Assembly: GCA_001725945.1 (NCBI GenBank)
Contig: LRMT01000290.1
Location: 1-38,837 of the forward strand
Direction of reading: 5' to 3'
Source of the DNA: Cupriavidus sp. UYMMa02A
Lineage (GTDB): Bacteria; Pseudomonadota; Gammaproteobacteria; Burkholderiales; Burkholderiaceae
Length of the DNA: 38,837 nt
Under the pieces are notes generated by a model. The model saw only the letters and a program-made list of their open reading frames with translations, made no database searches and had not been told where the DNA came from. This document shows positions 9,333 to 18,274 of this stretch, in pieces. The first letter of the stretch is position 1. Each line of letters opens with the position of its first letter. The position numbers were made by a program, and so were the translations under genes.

Positions 9333-9460
9333 CTCCCCTCTCCCGCTTGCGGGAGAGGGGCGGGGGGAGAGGGCTGGCGCATGGCAAGCACCATGAGGCC
9401 TCATTTCATGGGGACTCCTACCCTCTCCCCCGCCCCTCTCCCATAAATGGGAGAGGGGAG
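9333..9460. repeat. paired REP-like inverted repeats
   Basis: Two hairpins face each other in the 284-bp rodA-DUF484 gap. Unit 1 is CCCCTCTCCCGC-TT-GCGGGAGAGGGG (9335-9360, 12-bp perfect stem). Unit 2 is CCCCTCTCCCAT-AA-ATGGGAGAGGGG (9433-9458, 12-bp perfect stem). Between them GCGGGGGGAGAGGG pairs with CCCTCTCCCCCGC, so the whole forms a nested structure like a BIME. Related single units occur at 14827 and 19934. This is typical of non-autonomous REP families in gammaproteobacteria and betaproteobacteria. It may also act as a 3' stabiliser or terminator for rodA. Confidence 0.8.
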
Positions 9461-9512
9461 ACAACACTCACGGTTTTGATCTGTGGTCTCAGGCCCAAAT
9501 CCCCCGCTTTGC

Positions 9513-9518
9513 TACACT
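9513..9518 (+). promoter_or_regulatory. possible -10 box for DUF484 gene
   Basis: GCTACACT contains TACACT, four of six matches to a -10 box, 30 bp before the ATG. The same hexamer lies just before lipB. No clear -35 box is seen. Confidence 0.3.
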
Positions 9519-9548
9519 GCCATCCAAATTTCTCTCGGTTTGAAGCCC

Positions 9549-10218
9549 ATGAACGCCCAAGACGTCGCCGCCTACCTGCAGAGCATCCCGAGTTCTTCGA
9601 AGACCATGCCGAACTGCTGGCCACCGTGCAGCTGACCAGCCCGCACAGCCACCGCGCGGTGTCGCTGCAGGAGCGGCAGATGGAAATCCTGCGCGAAAAG
9701 AACAAGGGACTGGAACTGCGCCTGGCTGACCTGATGCGCCACGGGCACGACAACGACCGCACCCAGCAGCGCATGCACGCATGGCAGCTGCGCCTGCTGG
9801 CTGAGCCCGATTCCCACGCGCTGCCCTATGCCGTGCAGGACGGCCTGCAGCAGGTGTTCGACGTACCCGCCGTGGCCGTCAAGCTGTGGAGCGTGGCCGA
9901 GCAGTACGCCCATATGGAGGTGGTACAGGGCGCCAGCGACGACCTGCGTCTGTTTGCCGAGGGCCTGCGCGCGCCTTACTGCGGCGCCAATGCCGGTTTC
10001 GAGGCCGCCAGCCTGCTGGAACTGGACGAGGTCGCCTCGCTGGCCATGGTCGCCTGCGCCCGCCCGTGCGAGCCGCGGGCGAGGTGCCGGGTGCCGCCTT
10101 CGGTTTGCTCGTGCTGGGCTCGGCCGACGCGCGCCGGTTCCACGAGGGCATGGGCACGGCTTACCTGACACAGATCGGCGAAGTCGCCGGCGCCGCGCTG
10201 AACCGCTTGCGCGATTGA
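9549..10218 (+). CDS. DUF484 family protein (GAF-like)
   Basis: The N-terminus MNAQDVAAYLQEHPEFFEDH (after restoring one G near 9583) with HPEFFEDHAELLATVQL is characteristic of the DUF484 family. A charged helical segment (SLQERQMEILREKNKGLELRL, residues about 40-60, likely coiled coil) leads into a GAF-like domain. A second missing base near 10075 restores GEVPGAAFGLLVLGSADARRF. The corrected length is about 223 aa. DUF484 genes usually sit beside xerC, as here. The molecular function of the family is not established. Confidence 0.85.
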
Positions 10219-10253
10219 TTCCGTCCTCGCGGCCGCGTCCAGTCCTTGCTGCC

Positions 10254-11294
10254 ATGACCGCCGACCCGACAAACGGCGTCACATCCGACACGGGGGGGGC
10301 GGCGGCCGACCCCGTCATCGGCCGCTACCTTGCGTGGCTGGAAGGCAGCCGCAAGCTGGCCGGCCATACCATCAGCAGCTATCGCCGCGACCTGAACGCC
10401 CTGCGGGCGCATGCCGCAAAGCATGCGCCCGGGATTGCGCTGCTGGCGTTGCAGACGCGCCATATCCGCGCCTTTGCCGCGCGCATGCACGGCGAAGGGC
10501 TTGCCGGCACCAGCATTGCGCGCACCTTGTCGGCCTGGCGCGGTTTCTATCTGTGGGCCGCGCAGCATGGCCTTGGTGTCCAGGCCAACCCGGTGGACGG
10601 CGTGCGCGCGCCGCGCTCCGGTCATCGGCTGCCCAAGGCGCTGTCGGTCGAGCATGCCGTGGCGCTGGTGTCCCACCCCGCCGGGACGGATGCCGCTGCA
10701 TTGCGTGATCAGGCCGTGTGGGAGCTGTTCTATTCGAGCGGATTGCGGCTGTCGGAGCTGGTGCAGCTCGATGTGCGCTACGAAAAGGTCGATGGCCATG
10801 AATCAGCCGGCTGGCTGGACATGTCGGGCGCCGAGCTGACGGTGACCGGCAAGGGCTCGCGCCGGCGTACCGTGCCGGTCGGCAGCAAGGCGATGGAAGC
10901 CTTGGGTGCCTGGCTCGCCGTGCGCGAGCAACTGATGCGCCCCGGCGCAGCGCCTGAAGATGCTTGCGCGCTGTTCCTTGGCGCGCGCGGGCACCGGCTG
11001 TCGATGCGCGTGGTGCAGCAGCGGCTCAAGCAGCAGGCCATTCGCGCCGGCGTGCCGGCCGACGTGCATCCGCATATGCTGCGGCATTCGTTTGCCACAC
11101 ATATGCTGCAGTCGTCGGGGGACCTGCGTGCGGTGCAGGAACTGCTCGGGCATGCCAGCATCGCCACGACGCAGATCTATACGTCGCTGGATTTCCAGCA
11201 TCTGGCGAAGGTTTATGACAAGGCGCATCCAAGGGCAGGGCGGTCTGCGCCGGCGAAGGATGATGCCGACGACGACGTGTCGTCGAGCGATTGA
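10254..11294 (+). CDS. xerC: tyrosine recombinase XerC
   Basis: XerC, with XerD, resolves chromosome dimers at dif near the septum. The intact 346-residue protein has the N-terminal SAM-like core-binding domain (YLAWLEGSRKLAGHTISSYRRDL) and the catalytic domain. The catalytic residues are all visible: Arg165 (SSGLRLSEL), Lys200 (TGKGSRRR), His274 and Arg277 (HMLRHSFATH), His300 (LLGHASI) and nucleophile Tyr309 (QIYTSLDFQHL). The chosen ATG is 35 bp after the DUF484 stop. There is no clear Shine-Dalgarno sequence. XerC in place of a phage integrase is supported by the DUF484 neighbour and the absence of phage genes. Confidence 0.95.
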   Translation: MTADPTNGVTSDTGGAAADPVIGRYLAWLEGSRKLAGHTISSYRRDLNALRAHAAKHAPGIALLALQTRHIRAFAARMHGEGLAGTSIARTLSAWRGFYLWAAQHGLGVQANPVDGVRAPRSGHRLPKALSVEHAVALVSHPAGTDAAALRDQAVWELFYSSGLRLSELVQLDVRYEKVDGHESAGWLDMSGAELTVTGKGSRRRTVPVGSKAMEALGAWLAVREQLMRPGAAPEDACALFLGARGHRLSMRVVQQRLKQQAIRAGVPADVHPHMLRHSFATHMLQSSGDLRAVQELLGHASIATTQIYTSLDFQHLAKVYDKAHPRAGRSAPAKDDADDDVSSSD

Positions 11295-11297
11295 GCC

Positions 11298-12256
11298 TCA
11301 ATCCGCCCACTGCGCCAGCACTTCCCGGAACCGATCCATCTCCGGCAACAGCCATCCCCTGAACGCCTGCACCTTGGCCGATTCCAGCGCCCCCGGCGCG
11401 CACACGAAGTACAGCAGCCACGGGCATGCAATGCTGACATCGAACAGCCGCACCACGCGCCCCGACAGCAGGTCGTTGTAGGCCAGCGACGATCGGATCA
11501 GCGCAATGCCCTGGCCTTCGGCCGCCGCCTGCAGCAATAGCGAGGAATCTTCGAGCATCAGCCCCTTGCGCGGCTCGGGCCAGTCAAGGCCGGCGGCTTC
11601 GAACCACGGCTTCCACGGGTCGCCTTCGCCGCGCAGCAGGTTCAGGCCAGCGAGGTCGCCTGGCTTCTCCGGCAGGCGACCGCCGTTGAATCCGGGGCTG
11701 CAGACCGGGAAAAACACGTCGTCGAGCAGCTTTTCCACATACAGGCCAGGGTAGTCGCCCGTGCCCATGCGCAGCGCGATATCGACCTCTTCGTAGCCGA
11801 AGTCCACGAGCGTGTTCGAAGACATCAATTCGACGTCGAGTTCCGGATGCCGTTCGATAAAGCTGCCGATGCGCGGCGTGAGCCAGCGCGCGGCGAACGA
11901 CGGCATGGTGCTGATGGTGAGCCGCTTGTCGCGATTTCCCGCCTGCAGCACGCGCGTGGCGTCCGCAATCTGCAGCAGCGCATCGCGGATGCGCTCCGCG
12001 TAGAGTCGGCCGGACGGCGTCAGCGCCACGCGCTTGCCGTGGCGCTCGAACAGCGGCATGCCGAGCTCCTCTTCGAGCGCGCGGATCTGGTGGCTGACCG
12101 CGCCATGCGTGACGAACAGCTCGGTGGCCGCGCGCGAAAGCTTTCGTGGCGGGCTGCCGCCTCAAAGGCGCGCAACGCCGTCAGCGCCGGCAGACGCGGC
12201 AATTCACGGTGCCAGCCCCGCGGCAGGTCCCTCTCCCATGCGCCCTTCCATGCCAT
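11298..12256 (-). CDS. LysR-family transcriptional regulator (GcvA-like)
   Basis: The N-terminal winged helix-turn-helix contains LTALRAFEAAARHESF, and the effector-binding domain follows (DKRLTISTMPSFAARWLTPR, SSNTLVDFGYEEVDIALRMG). This order and wording is typical of the GcvA-like branch of LysR regulators. A base seems missing near 12141, inside the recognition helix region; correcting it joins the two halves into about 319 aa ending in LAQWAD. The start at 12256 gives MAWKGAWERDLPRGWHRELP. Its stop lies 4 bp from the xerC stop (convergent). It is divergent from the DUF2917 gene, its probable target. Confidence 0.88.
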
Positions 12257-12309
12257 GATGGCCTCCGCTTTGTGAATTTGCCTAACAAGAACCCCAAAAA
12301 TATATCGTT

Positions 12310-12337
12310 TTGCCAGTGCGCGGGCAATCACTAGAAT
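12310..12337 (+). promoter_or_regulatory. sigma70-like promoter for DUF2917 gene
   Basis: TTGCCA (12310-12315), a 16-bp spacer and TAGAAT (12332-12337) give five of six matches in both boxes. The divergent LysR gene has an AT-rich segment (TATATT on the minus strand, around 12300) close by. LysR binding in this 200-bp gap could control both genes. Confidence 0.5.
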
Positions 12338-12459
12338 TCATTCACCGGCGCCCCAATGCCACTGCGATTTGAACTGGCTGGTGGGAAAACCAGGCCAGTA
12401 CCGGTCAAGCGGCATCCCTCTCGGCAAGACCGCCGAGGCCGGCGGACAGGAGACCCACC

Positions 12460-12828
12460 ATGCAAGCTCTGCTCACAACGACAGTTTTCACCCTGAGTCC
12501 CGGCGAAGTCACCGCGCTGTCCATCCATGCGGCACAGCGCCTCCATGTGGAAGATGCCGGCGGCACCGACCTGTGGATCACGCGCGAAGGCGATTCCGAG
12601 GACTACTGGCTGCGTTGTGGCGCGAGCCTGATGCTGCGGCGTGGCGATGAAGTGGTGCTGAGCATCGATCCGCGGGCCCAGCGCGCCGTGCGGCTGGCGC
12701 TGATCGCCGAAGCCCGGCGCCCGGTGGCGACGCTGGCCGACATCCCGCACCTCGTGCATCGCGCGCTGCGGCGCCTGGTTCGAGGCACGGAATGGACGCC
12801 AGGCGACGACCCCGTCAAGGCAGCCTGA
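12460..12828 (+). CDS. DUF2917 domain protein
   Basis: The intact 122-residue protein begins after a good AGGAG. It has a cupin-like beta-rich pattern (VFTLSPGEVTALSIHAAQRL, LWITREGDSEDYWLRCGASL, LRRGDEVVLSIDPRAQRAVR), matching the DUF2917 family common beside GcvA-like LysR genes in Burkholderiales. There is no signal peptide and no membrane helix. The family has no established function; a small ligand-binding or sensing role is only a guess from the fold-like pattern and the divergent regulator. Confidence 0.8.
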   Translation: MQALLTTTVFTLSPGEVTALSIHAAQRLHVEDAGGTDLWITREGDSEDYWLRCGASLMLRRGDEVVLSIDPRAQRAVRLALIAEARRPVATLADIPHLVHRALRRLVRGTEWTPGDDPVKAA

Positions 12829-12978
12829 AGCCGGTGATGGGGCGCCTGCGTCGCACCGGCCTGGGCTGCGCCTCGCGTGGTCGCGGCCACGTGATGAAGA
12901 AGCTGCCAGGACACGCCGCACAGGCTGATGGATTCCCCGTGACCGCGGCAGGGGCCGGCGCAAGCAGGCCCTTTTCGT

Positions 12979-12984
12979 TACACT
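12979..12984 (+). promoter_or_regulatory. -10 box directly before lipB; leaderless start possible
   Basis: TACACT ends 6 bp before the lipB ATG, where a transcript would be expected to start. No Shine-Dalgarno sequence precedes the ATG. Together this suggests a leaderless lipB mRNA. The remainder of 12829-12990 shows no gene. Confidence 0.35.
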
Positions 12985-12990
12985 CTCGCC

Positions 12991-13700
12991 ATGCATCCGA
13001 TTCAAATCATCGAACGGGGCCGAGAAGACTACCAGCCTGCTTCGACGCGATGCGCGCCTTCACTGCCGCGCGCACGCCCGAAACGCCTGACCAGGTCTGG
13101 CTGGTCGAGCATCCTCCGGTCTACACGCTGGGCCAGGCGGGCGATCCCGCGCACCTGCTGGCGCCGGACGAGCGCATCCCGATGGTGCAGATCGATCGTG
13201 GCGGACAGATCACGTATCACGGCCCCGGCCAAGTGGTGGCCTACCTGCTGCTCGACCTCAAGCGCCGCAAGCTGATGGTGCGCGAGCTCGTCAACGACAT
13301 CGAGCAGGCCGTGCTGGACACGCTCGCGGCGTATAATCTCGCGGCTGAGCGCAAGCCCGGCGCCCCTGGCATCTACCTGTCGGACGGGCCGCACCGGGGT
13401 GCCAAGATTGCGGCGCTCGGCCTCAAGATCCGCAACGGCTGCAGCTACCACGGTGTCAGCCTGAACGTGCAGATGGATCTGGCGCCGTTCCTGCGCATCA
13501 ATCCGTGCGGCTATGCCGGACTGGAAACGGTCGACATGGCCACTGCCGGCGGACATTGGCAGGACCAGCCCGTGACCGCCGCACAACAACCCGACATCGC
13601 GCGACGCCTGGCGGCGGCATTGTGCGAGGTGCTGGCAGCGCGCGAGGCCCGTGCGCTGGCGGCAGACAAGACTGCCGCCACGCCGGCCCTGGCCTCTTAG
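12991..13700 (+). CDS. lipB: octanoyl-[acyl carrier protein]:protein octanoyltransferase
   Basis: LipB moves octanoate from acyl carrier protein to lipoyl domains, the first step of endogenous lipoate synthesis. Motifs seen are VEHPPVYTLGQAG, RGGQITYHGPGQVVAY, the catalytic Lys139 in RGAKIAALGLKIRNG and the catalytic Cys173 in RINPCGYAGLE. One C seems missing near 13034; restoring it gives YQPCFDAMRAFT and about 236 aa. The C-terminal Ala-rich tail is slightly longer than in E. coli. lipA follows 49 bp later, completing the pathway. Confidence 0.95.
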
Positions 13701-13749
13701 TGACAAGCTGACAAGCGAATTGCACGCCCGTGCGCGTGCGGAGAAATTT

Positions 13750-14744
13750 ATGAGCGACGCCCTGATCGCCTCCTCCAGCGAAGCCCCTCAATCCCCCGCG
13801 GAGCAGTACGATCCGACCCGCAAGCAGAAATCTGCCGACAAGACCGCGCGCATCCCCATCAAGATCGTACCGGCCGAGAAGCTCAAGAAGCCGGAATGGA
13901 TCCGCGTGAAGGCCGCCACCGGCAACTCGCGCTTCTATGAGATCAAGGACATTCTGCGCGCGAACAATCTCGTGACGGTGTGCGAGGAAGCGAGCTGCCC
14001 GAACATCGGCGAATGCTTCGGCAAGGGCACGGCCACCTTCATGATCATGGGCGACAAGTGCACGCGCCGCTGCCCGTTCTGCGACGTCGCCATGGCCGCC
14101 CGGATCCGCTCGATGTGAACGAGCCGGGCAACCTGGCCCGCACCATCGCCCAGCTCAAGCTGAACTACGTGGTGATTACCAGCGTGGATCGCGATGACCT
14201 GCGCGACGGCGGCGCCCAGCACTACGTGGATTGCATCAGCCAGACGCGCGAGCTGTCGCCGGGCACGCGCATCGAAGTGCTGGTGCCCGACTTCCGCGGC
14301 CGCCTGGACAAGGCGCTGGACATCCTGCAGGCCTGCCCGCCGGACGTGATGAACCACAACATGGAAACCGTGCCGCGCCTGTACAAGCAGGCCCGCCCGG
14401 GCGCCGACTACGCGCATTCGCTCAAGCTGCTGCAGGAGTTCAAGCGCCGCAACCCGAACCTGCCGACCAAGTCCGGCCTGATGGTCGGCCTGGGCGAGAC
14501 CGACGAGGAAATCCTCGATGTCATGCGCGACATGCGTGCGCACGACATCGACATGCTGACCATCGGCCAATACCTTGCGCCGTCGAACCACCATCTGCCG
14601 GTGCTGCGTTACGTGCATCCCGACACCTTCAAGATGTTCGAGGAAGAGGCCTACAAGATGGGCTTCACGCACGCTGCCGTGGGCGCGATGGTGCGCAGCT
14701 CGTACCATGCGGACCAGCAAGCGCATCAGGCGGGGTTTGCCTGA
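13750..14744 (+). CDS. lipA: lipoyl synthase (radical SAM)
   Basis: LipA inserts two sulphur atoms into protein-bound octanoyl groups. It carries two 4Fe-4S clusters. The auxiliary cluster motif is CEEASCPNIGEC (Cys78, Cys83, Cys89) and the radical-SAM motif is CTRRCPFC (Cys104, Cys108, Cys111). Other family blocks are NHNMETVPRLY, KSGLMVGLGETDEE, LTIGQYLAPS and the C-terminal GAMVRSSYHAD. One C is apparently missing near 14093; restoring it gives DVAHGRPDPLDVNEP and about 331 aa. An intrinsic terminator lies 28 bp after the stop. Confidence 0.96.
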
Positions 14745-14772
14745 TAGGTGTACCAGCATCGGAGTTGGCAAG

Positions 14773-14798
14773 ACGGCCGGGGAAACCCCGGCCGTTTT
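14773..14798 (+). terminator. intrinsic terminator of lipA
   Basis: A perfect 10-bp stem ACGGCCGGGG / CCCCGGCCGT with an AAA loop is followed by TTT (four T including the last stem base), 28 bp after lipA. Confidence 0.8.
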
Positions 14799-14826
14799 GC
14801 CGACAAAGAACCAACTGGGCTGGTTT

Positions 14827-14857
14827 CTCCCCTCTCCCGCCGTGCGGGAGAGGGGAG
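14827..14857. repeat. REP-like inverted repeat, single unit
   Basis: CTCCCCTCTCCCGC and its exact complement flank a CGT loop (14-bp perfect stem). It is the same family as the units at 9335, 9433 and 19934. Confidence 0.8.
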
Positions 14858-14912
14858 CAAACGTCGGCAGAGCCATCTCTATTAGGGTCAATCCTGAGTG
14901 CCACGCAGATCC

Positions 14913-14953
14913 TTGTTTCGTTATGATGATTCATCGATAAATTATCGATGAAT
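14913..14953 (+). promoter_or_regulatory. 25-bp perfect palindrome on a putative pxp promoter
   Basis: ATTCATCGATAA, one central A, then TTATCGATGAAT (14929-14953) forms a perfect 12-1-12 palindrome about 70 bp before pxpB. A TTGTTT (14913-14918) with a 17-bp spacer and GATAAA (14936-14941) could be the promoter, so the palindrome would cover the -10 box. That geometry fits an operator for a dimeric repressor. No regulator gene is adjacent. The long AT-rich palindrome stands out sharply in this GC-rich DNA and has no T tract, so a terminator is unlikely. Confidence 0.6.
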
Positions 14954-15021
14954 TGCTGATGAGTCACATCTGGCGCCATACCGGCCTACACTGATCAGCA
15001 GTGTTCCCGCCGGTGTTGCCC

Positions 15022-15669
15022 ATGACCTCCTGTACCGTCCACCGTCTTGCCGAACAGGCGCTGCTCTACAGCGCGCCGCCGCCGGCCTCGCTCGAGGTCC
15101 AGCGCCGTATCTGGGCCATGGCCGCGCGGGCGCCGACTGGCGTGGCGTGGTCGATGTCGTGCCCGGGATGAACACCTGACCGTCGTGTTCGACGGCACGG
15201 CCGACGTCGCGGCGCTCGAGCGCAACCTGAAGCTCGCCTGGGCCTCGGGCGAGGCGAGCAATGCGACGGGCCGGCTCGTGGAGGTCCCGGTGCGCTACGG
15301 CGGCGAGCATGGGCCCGACCTGGCCGAGGTTGCCGCGCATACTGGCCTGAGCCCGCAGGAAGTGGTGCGCCGCCACAGCGCGGGCGAGTACGTGGTGTAT
15401 TTCCTCGGCTTCCAGCCCGGCTTTGCCTACATGGGCGGCTCGCACCCGAACTGGCCACGCCGCGCCGGCGCGAGCCGAGGCTGGCGGTGCCGGCCGGTTC
15501 GGTCGGCATCGGCGGCGCGCAGACCGGCATCTACCCGGCCGCTGCCCCGGGCGGCTGGCAACTGATCGGCCGTACCGATGCCGCGTTGTTCGTGGCCGAC
15601 CGCGATCCGCCTTCCCTGTTCGCCCCCGGCGATACCGTACGTTTTGTTGCCGAGGAGGTCATCGCGTGA
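15022..15669 (+). CDS. pxpB: 5-oxoprolinase subunit PxpB (KipI family)
   Basis: PxpB, PxpC and PxpA form the bacterial ATP-dependent 5-oxoprolinase, which opens 5-oxoproline to glutamate. KipI-family features seen are VHRLAEQALLYSA, VVDVVPGMN, LTVVFDG, VEVPVRYGGEHGPDL, VVYFLGFQPGFAYMGG and LAVPAGSVGIGGAQTGIYP with TPGGW-like APGGWQLIGRT. Three bases seem missing near 15131, 15171 and 15455. Correction gives about 216 aa, the usual length. The stop overlaps the pxpC start (GTGA). The gene alone could be called a kinase-A inhibitor homologue, but the PxpC and PxpA neighbours settle its role. Confidence 0.9.
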
Positions 15670-16690
15670 TCGAGATCATCCGACCTGGCGCGCTGGCTTC
15701 CGTGCAGGATCTTGGCCGCACAGGTTTTCGCCGCTTCGGCGTGGGGCGCTCCGGCGCCATGGACCCGCTGGCGCTGACCATCGGCAACCGGCTGCTCGGC
15801 AACGCGCCCGGCAGCGCCGCCATCGAATTCACGCTCGGCCGCGCGGCCGTGCGCTTTCACGAAGACCTGCGCGTGGCGCTGACCGGCGCCGAGTGCAATG
15901 CCAACCTGGACGGTGTGCCGGTCTGGTCCTGGCACGCCTTCGATGTCCGCCGCGGCGAGACGCTGACGCTGCCGTCCACGCGGGGTGGTACGCGCGTGTA
16001 CCTGTGCGTGGCGGGCGGCATCGACGTGGAGCCCGTGATGGGCTCGCGCAGCACCGACCTCAAGGCCGGCTTCGGCGGCTTTGCCGGGCGCGCGCTGCAC
16101 GACGGCGACCGCCTTGCCGCCGCGCGTCCGGGTGTGACGGAAAACTCGGACTGGCTTGGCGTGCAGGCACCGTCGTGGGCGCTCCCGTGCGCCGGCCGCG
16201 GCGACGGCGTGCCGATCCGCCTGCTGCCCGGCCCCGAGTACGACGACTTCGAACTCGCCGCACAGGCCGCGCTGTGGGAGTCGGAGTGGACCATTACCCC
16301 GAACAGCAACCGCATGGGCTTGCGCCTGCAGGGCCCGGCGCTCGCGCGCAAGGCCGAGCGCAGTGCCGACCTGCTTTCGCACGGCGTGGTGCCGGGCGTG
16401 ATCCAGGTGCCGCCGGCCGGCCAGCCGATCGCGCTGATGGCCGATGCGCAGACCACCGGCGGCTACCCGAAGATCGGCGTCGTGATCGGCGCGACCTGTG
16501 GCGCCTGGCGCAGGTGCCGCTCGGCGCGCCGGTACGGTTCGTGCGAGTCACGCTGGAAGAAGCCGCCGCCGCGCAGGCGGCCGTGGACCGCTACCTGCGC
16601 CAGATTGACCAGGCCCTGCAATGGCAGGGCGACGGCATGACGATTGCCGCGCGCCGCCGCACCCGCACGCGCACGCGCGCCGCAGCCTGA
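15666..16690 (+). CDS. pxpC: 5-oxoprolinase subunit PxpC (KipA family)
   Basis: The GTG start, overlapping pxpB, gives MIEIIRPGALASVQDLGRTG, the typical KipA N-terminus. Further motifs are GVGRSGAMDPLALTIGNRLL, GSAAIEFTLGRA, VYLCVAGGIDVEPVMGSRST and TPNSNRMGLRLQGP, then GVVPGVIQVPPAGQPIALMA and TTGGYPKIG. One base is apparently missing near 16493; restoring it gives VIGADLWRLAQVPLGAPVRF and about 341 aa. An Arg/Thr-rich tail (RRRTRTRTRAAA) ends the protein. It acts with PxpB and PxpA in the cytoplasm. Confidence 0.9.
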
Positions 16691-16702
16691 AGGAGAACCG
16701 CA

Positions 16703-17442
16703 ATGCAGATCGATTTGAACGCCGACCTTGGTGAAGGCTGTGGCAACGACGAGGCGCTGCTCGCGCTGATCAGTTCCGCCAACGTGGCCTGCGGCTGGCA
16801 TGCCGGCGATGCCGCCACCATGCTGCAGACCGTGAAGTGGGCCCTCGAAAAGGGCGTCGCCATCGGCGCGCATCCGAGCTTTCCGGATCGCGAGAACTTC
16901 GGCCGCACCGAAATGCAGCGTGATCCCGAGGCTGTCTACGCCGACGTGCTGTACCAGATCGGCGCGCTCGCCGCCATGGTGCGCGCGCTCGGTGGCCAAC
17001 TCCATCATGTGAAGCCGCATGGCGCGCTGTACAACAAGGCCGCGCGTGATCCGGCGCTGGCCGAGGCCATCGTGCGCGCCGTGCGCGACTTCGATTCCGA
17101 CCTGGTCTTCTTCGGCCTGGCGGGCAGCAAGATGATCGACGTGGCGCGCGAGGCGGCCTGCGCGTCAAGGAAGAAGTCTTTGCCGACCGCGGCTACAACC
17201 CCGACGGCTCGCTCGTCAAACGCGGCACGCCGGGCGCGCTGCATGAGGACGAGGAAGTCGCCCTGAACCAGACGCTGACCATGGTGCGCGAGCAGCGCGT
17301 GCGCGCCATCGACGGCAGCTGGGTACCGATCCGCGCCGAAACCGTGTGCCTGCACGGCGACGGCGCCCACGCGCTTGCCTTTGCGCGCCGCATCCGCGAG
17401 CGGCTCGGCGCCGAAGGCATTGCAGTCCGTGCCGGAGCGTAG
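16703..17442 (+). CDS. pxpA: 5-oxoprolinase subunit PxpA (LamB/YcsF family)
   Basis: The start follows a good AGGAG, 12 bp after pxpC. LamB/YcsF motifs are clear: MQIDLNADLGEGCGNDEALL, SSANVACGWHAGDAATM, GAHPSFPDRENFGR, HHVKPHGALYNKAARDP, ADRGYNPDGSLVKRG and ETVCLHGDGAHAL. One G seems missing near 17157 (GCGGGC read as GCGGC), which hides the C-terminal third; correction gives about 246 aa. PxpA completes the 5-oxoprolinase set and is followed after 100 bp by the DUF969 gene. Confidence 0.93.
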
Positions 17443-17542
17443 GGCGGCAAGCCCTGTCACCGGCATATCCCGCGGCCTTCCCCGTCGTGTTGTCTGACGG
17501 CTGAAGGCGCTCGCCTCCATCACACTTACTCTGGTGTCTCTC

Positions 17543-18271
17543 ATGGAACAGGCAGTCAACCTCTGGCCCCTCATCGGGGTCGGCGTCATCATCATCGGCT
17601 TCGTGCTGCGCTTCAATCCCATGCTGGTGGTGGCGCTGGCCGCCATTGCCACGGGCCTTGCCGCATCGATGCCGGTCATGCAGATCTTCTCCGCGATCGG
17701 CACCGCCTTCGTCAAGGCGCGCAACCTGCCGCTGATCATCCTGCTGCCGCTGGCCGTCATCGGCCTGCTGGAGCGGCACGGTTTGCGCGAGCATGCGCAA
17801 GCGTGGATCGCGCGCATCGCGTCGGCTACCGTCGGACGCCTGCTGATCGTCTACCTGGGCGTGCGCGAGCTGACCGCGGCGGTCGGCCTGACCAGCCTCG
17901 GCGGCCATCCGCAGATGGTGCGCCCGCTGCTGGCGCCGATGGCGGAAGGCGCAGCGGAGAACCGCTTCGGCCATCTCCCCGAACCGATCCGCCAGCGCGT
18001 ACTGGCATTCTGCGCAGCCACCGACAACGTTGGCCTGTTCTTCGGCGAGGACATCTTCGTGGCGTTCGGCGCCATCGCACTGATGCATACGTTCCTGCTG
18101 TCGTCGAACATCGACGTGGAGCCGCTGCATATCGCCGTGTGGGGCATCCCGACCGCGATCTGCGCGTTCCTGATCCATGCGGTACGCCTGAAGCGCCTGG
18201 ACGGCTGGCTCGAACGCGAGCTCGGCGGCAAGGCCGCCGCCGCCAACGTTGCTGCCAAGAGCGGGGAGTAA
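17543..18271 (+). CDS. DUF969 integral membrane protein, putative 5-oxoproline transporter subunit
   Basis: This intact 242-residue protein has at least five or six hydrophobic segments (for example WPLIGVGVIIIGFVL, MLVVALAAIATGLAA, LPLIILLPLAVIGLL). Family-typical blocks are VRELTAAVGLTSLGGHPQMV and CAATDNVGLFFGEDIFVAFG. I recognise it as DUF969. It is always a likely partner of the DUF979 gene, which starts 3 bp after its stop. The function is not established. Between pxpABC and pcp, import or export of 5-oxoproline or pyroglutamyl peptides is the natural inference. The ATG at 17543 is chosen over a GTG at 17534. Confidence 0.82.
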   Translation: MEQAVNLWPLIGVGVIIIGFVLRFNPMLVVALAAIATGLAASMPVMQIFSAIGTAFVKARNLPLIILLPLAVIGLLERHGLREHAQAWIARIASATVGRLLIVYLGVRELTAAVGLTSLGGHPQMVRPLLAPMAEGAAENRFGHLPEPIRQRVLAFCAATDNVGLFFGEDIFVAFGAIALMHTFLLSSNIDVEPLHIAVWGIPTAICAFLIHAVRLKRLDGWLERELGGKAAAANVAAKSGE

Positions 18272-18274
18272 GCC

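Noticed and set aside
4290..9387. Several long minus-strand frames opposite mreC, mrdA and rodA
   Set aside because: Same GC-driven shadow effect; low-complexity His/Arg/Gln-rich products without ribosome sites.
9828..10253. Upstream extension of the xerC frame
   Set aside because: It overlaps DUF484; the ATG at 10254 fits the XerC N-terminus.
12792..12990. Upstream extension of the lipB frame
   Set aside because: It arises from the base missing near 13034. The true lipB start MHPIQIIERG is in another frame at 12991.
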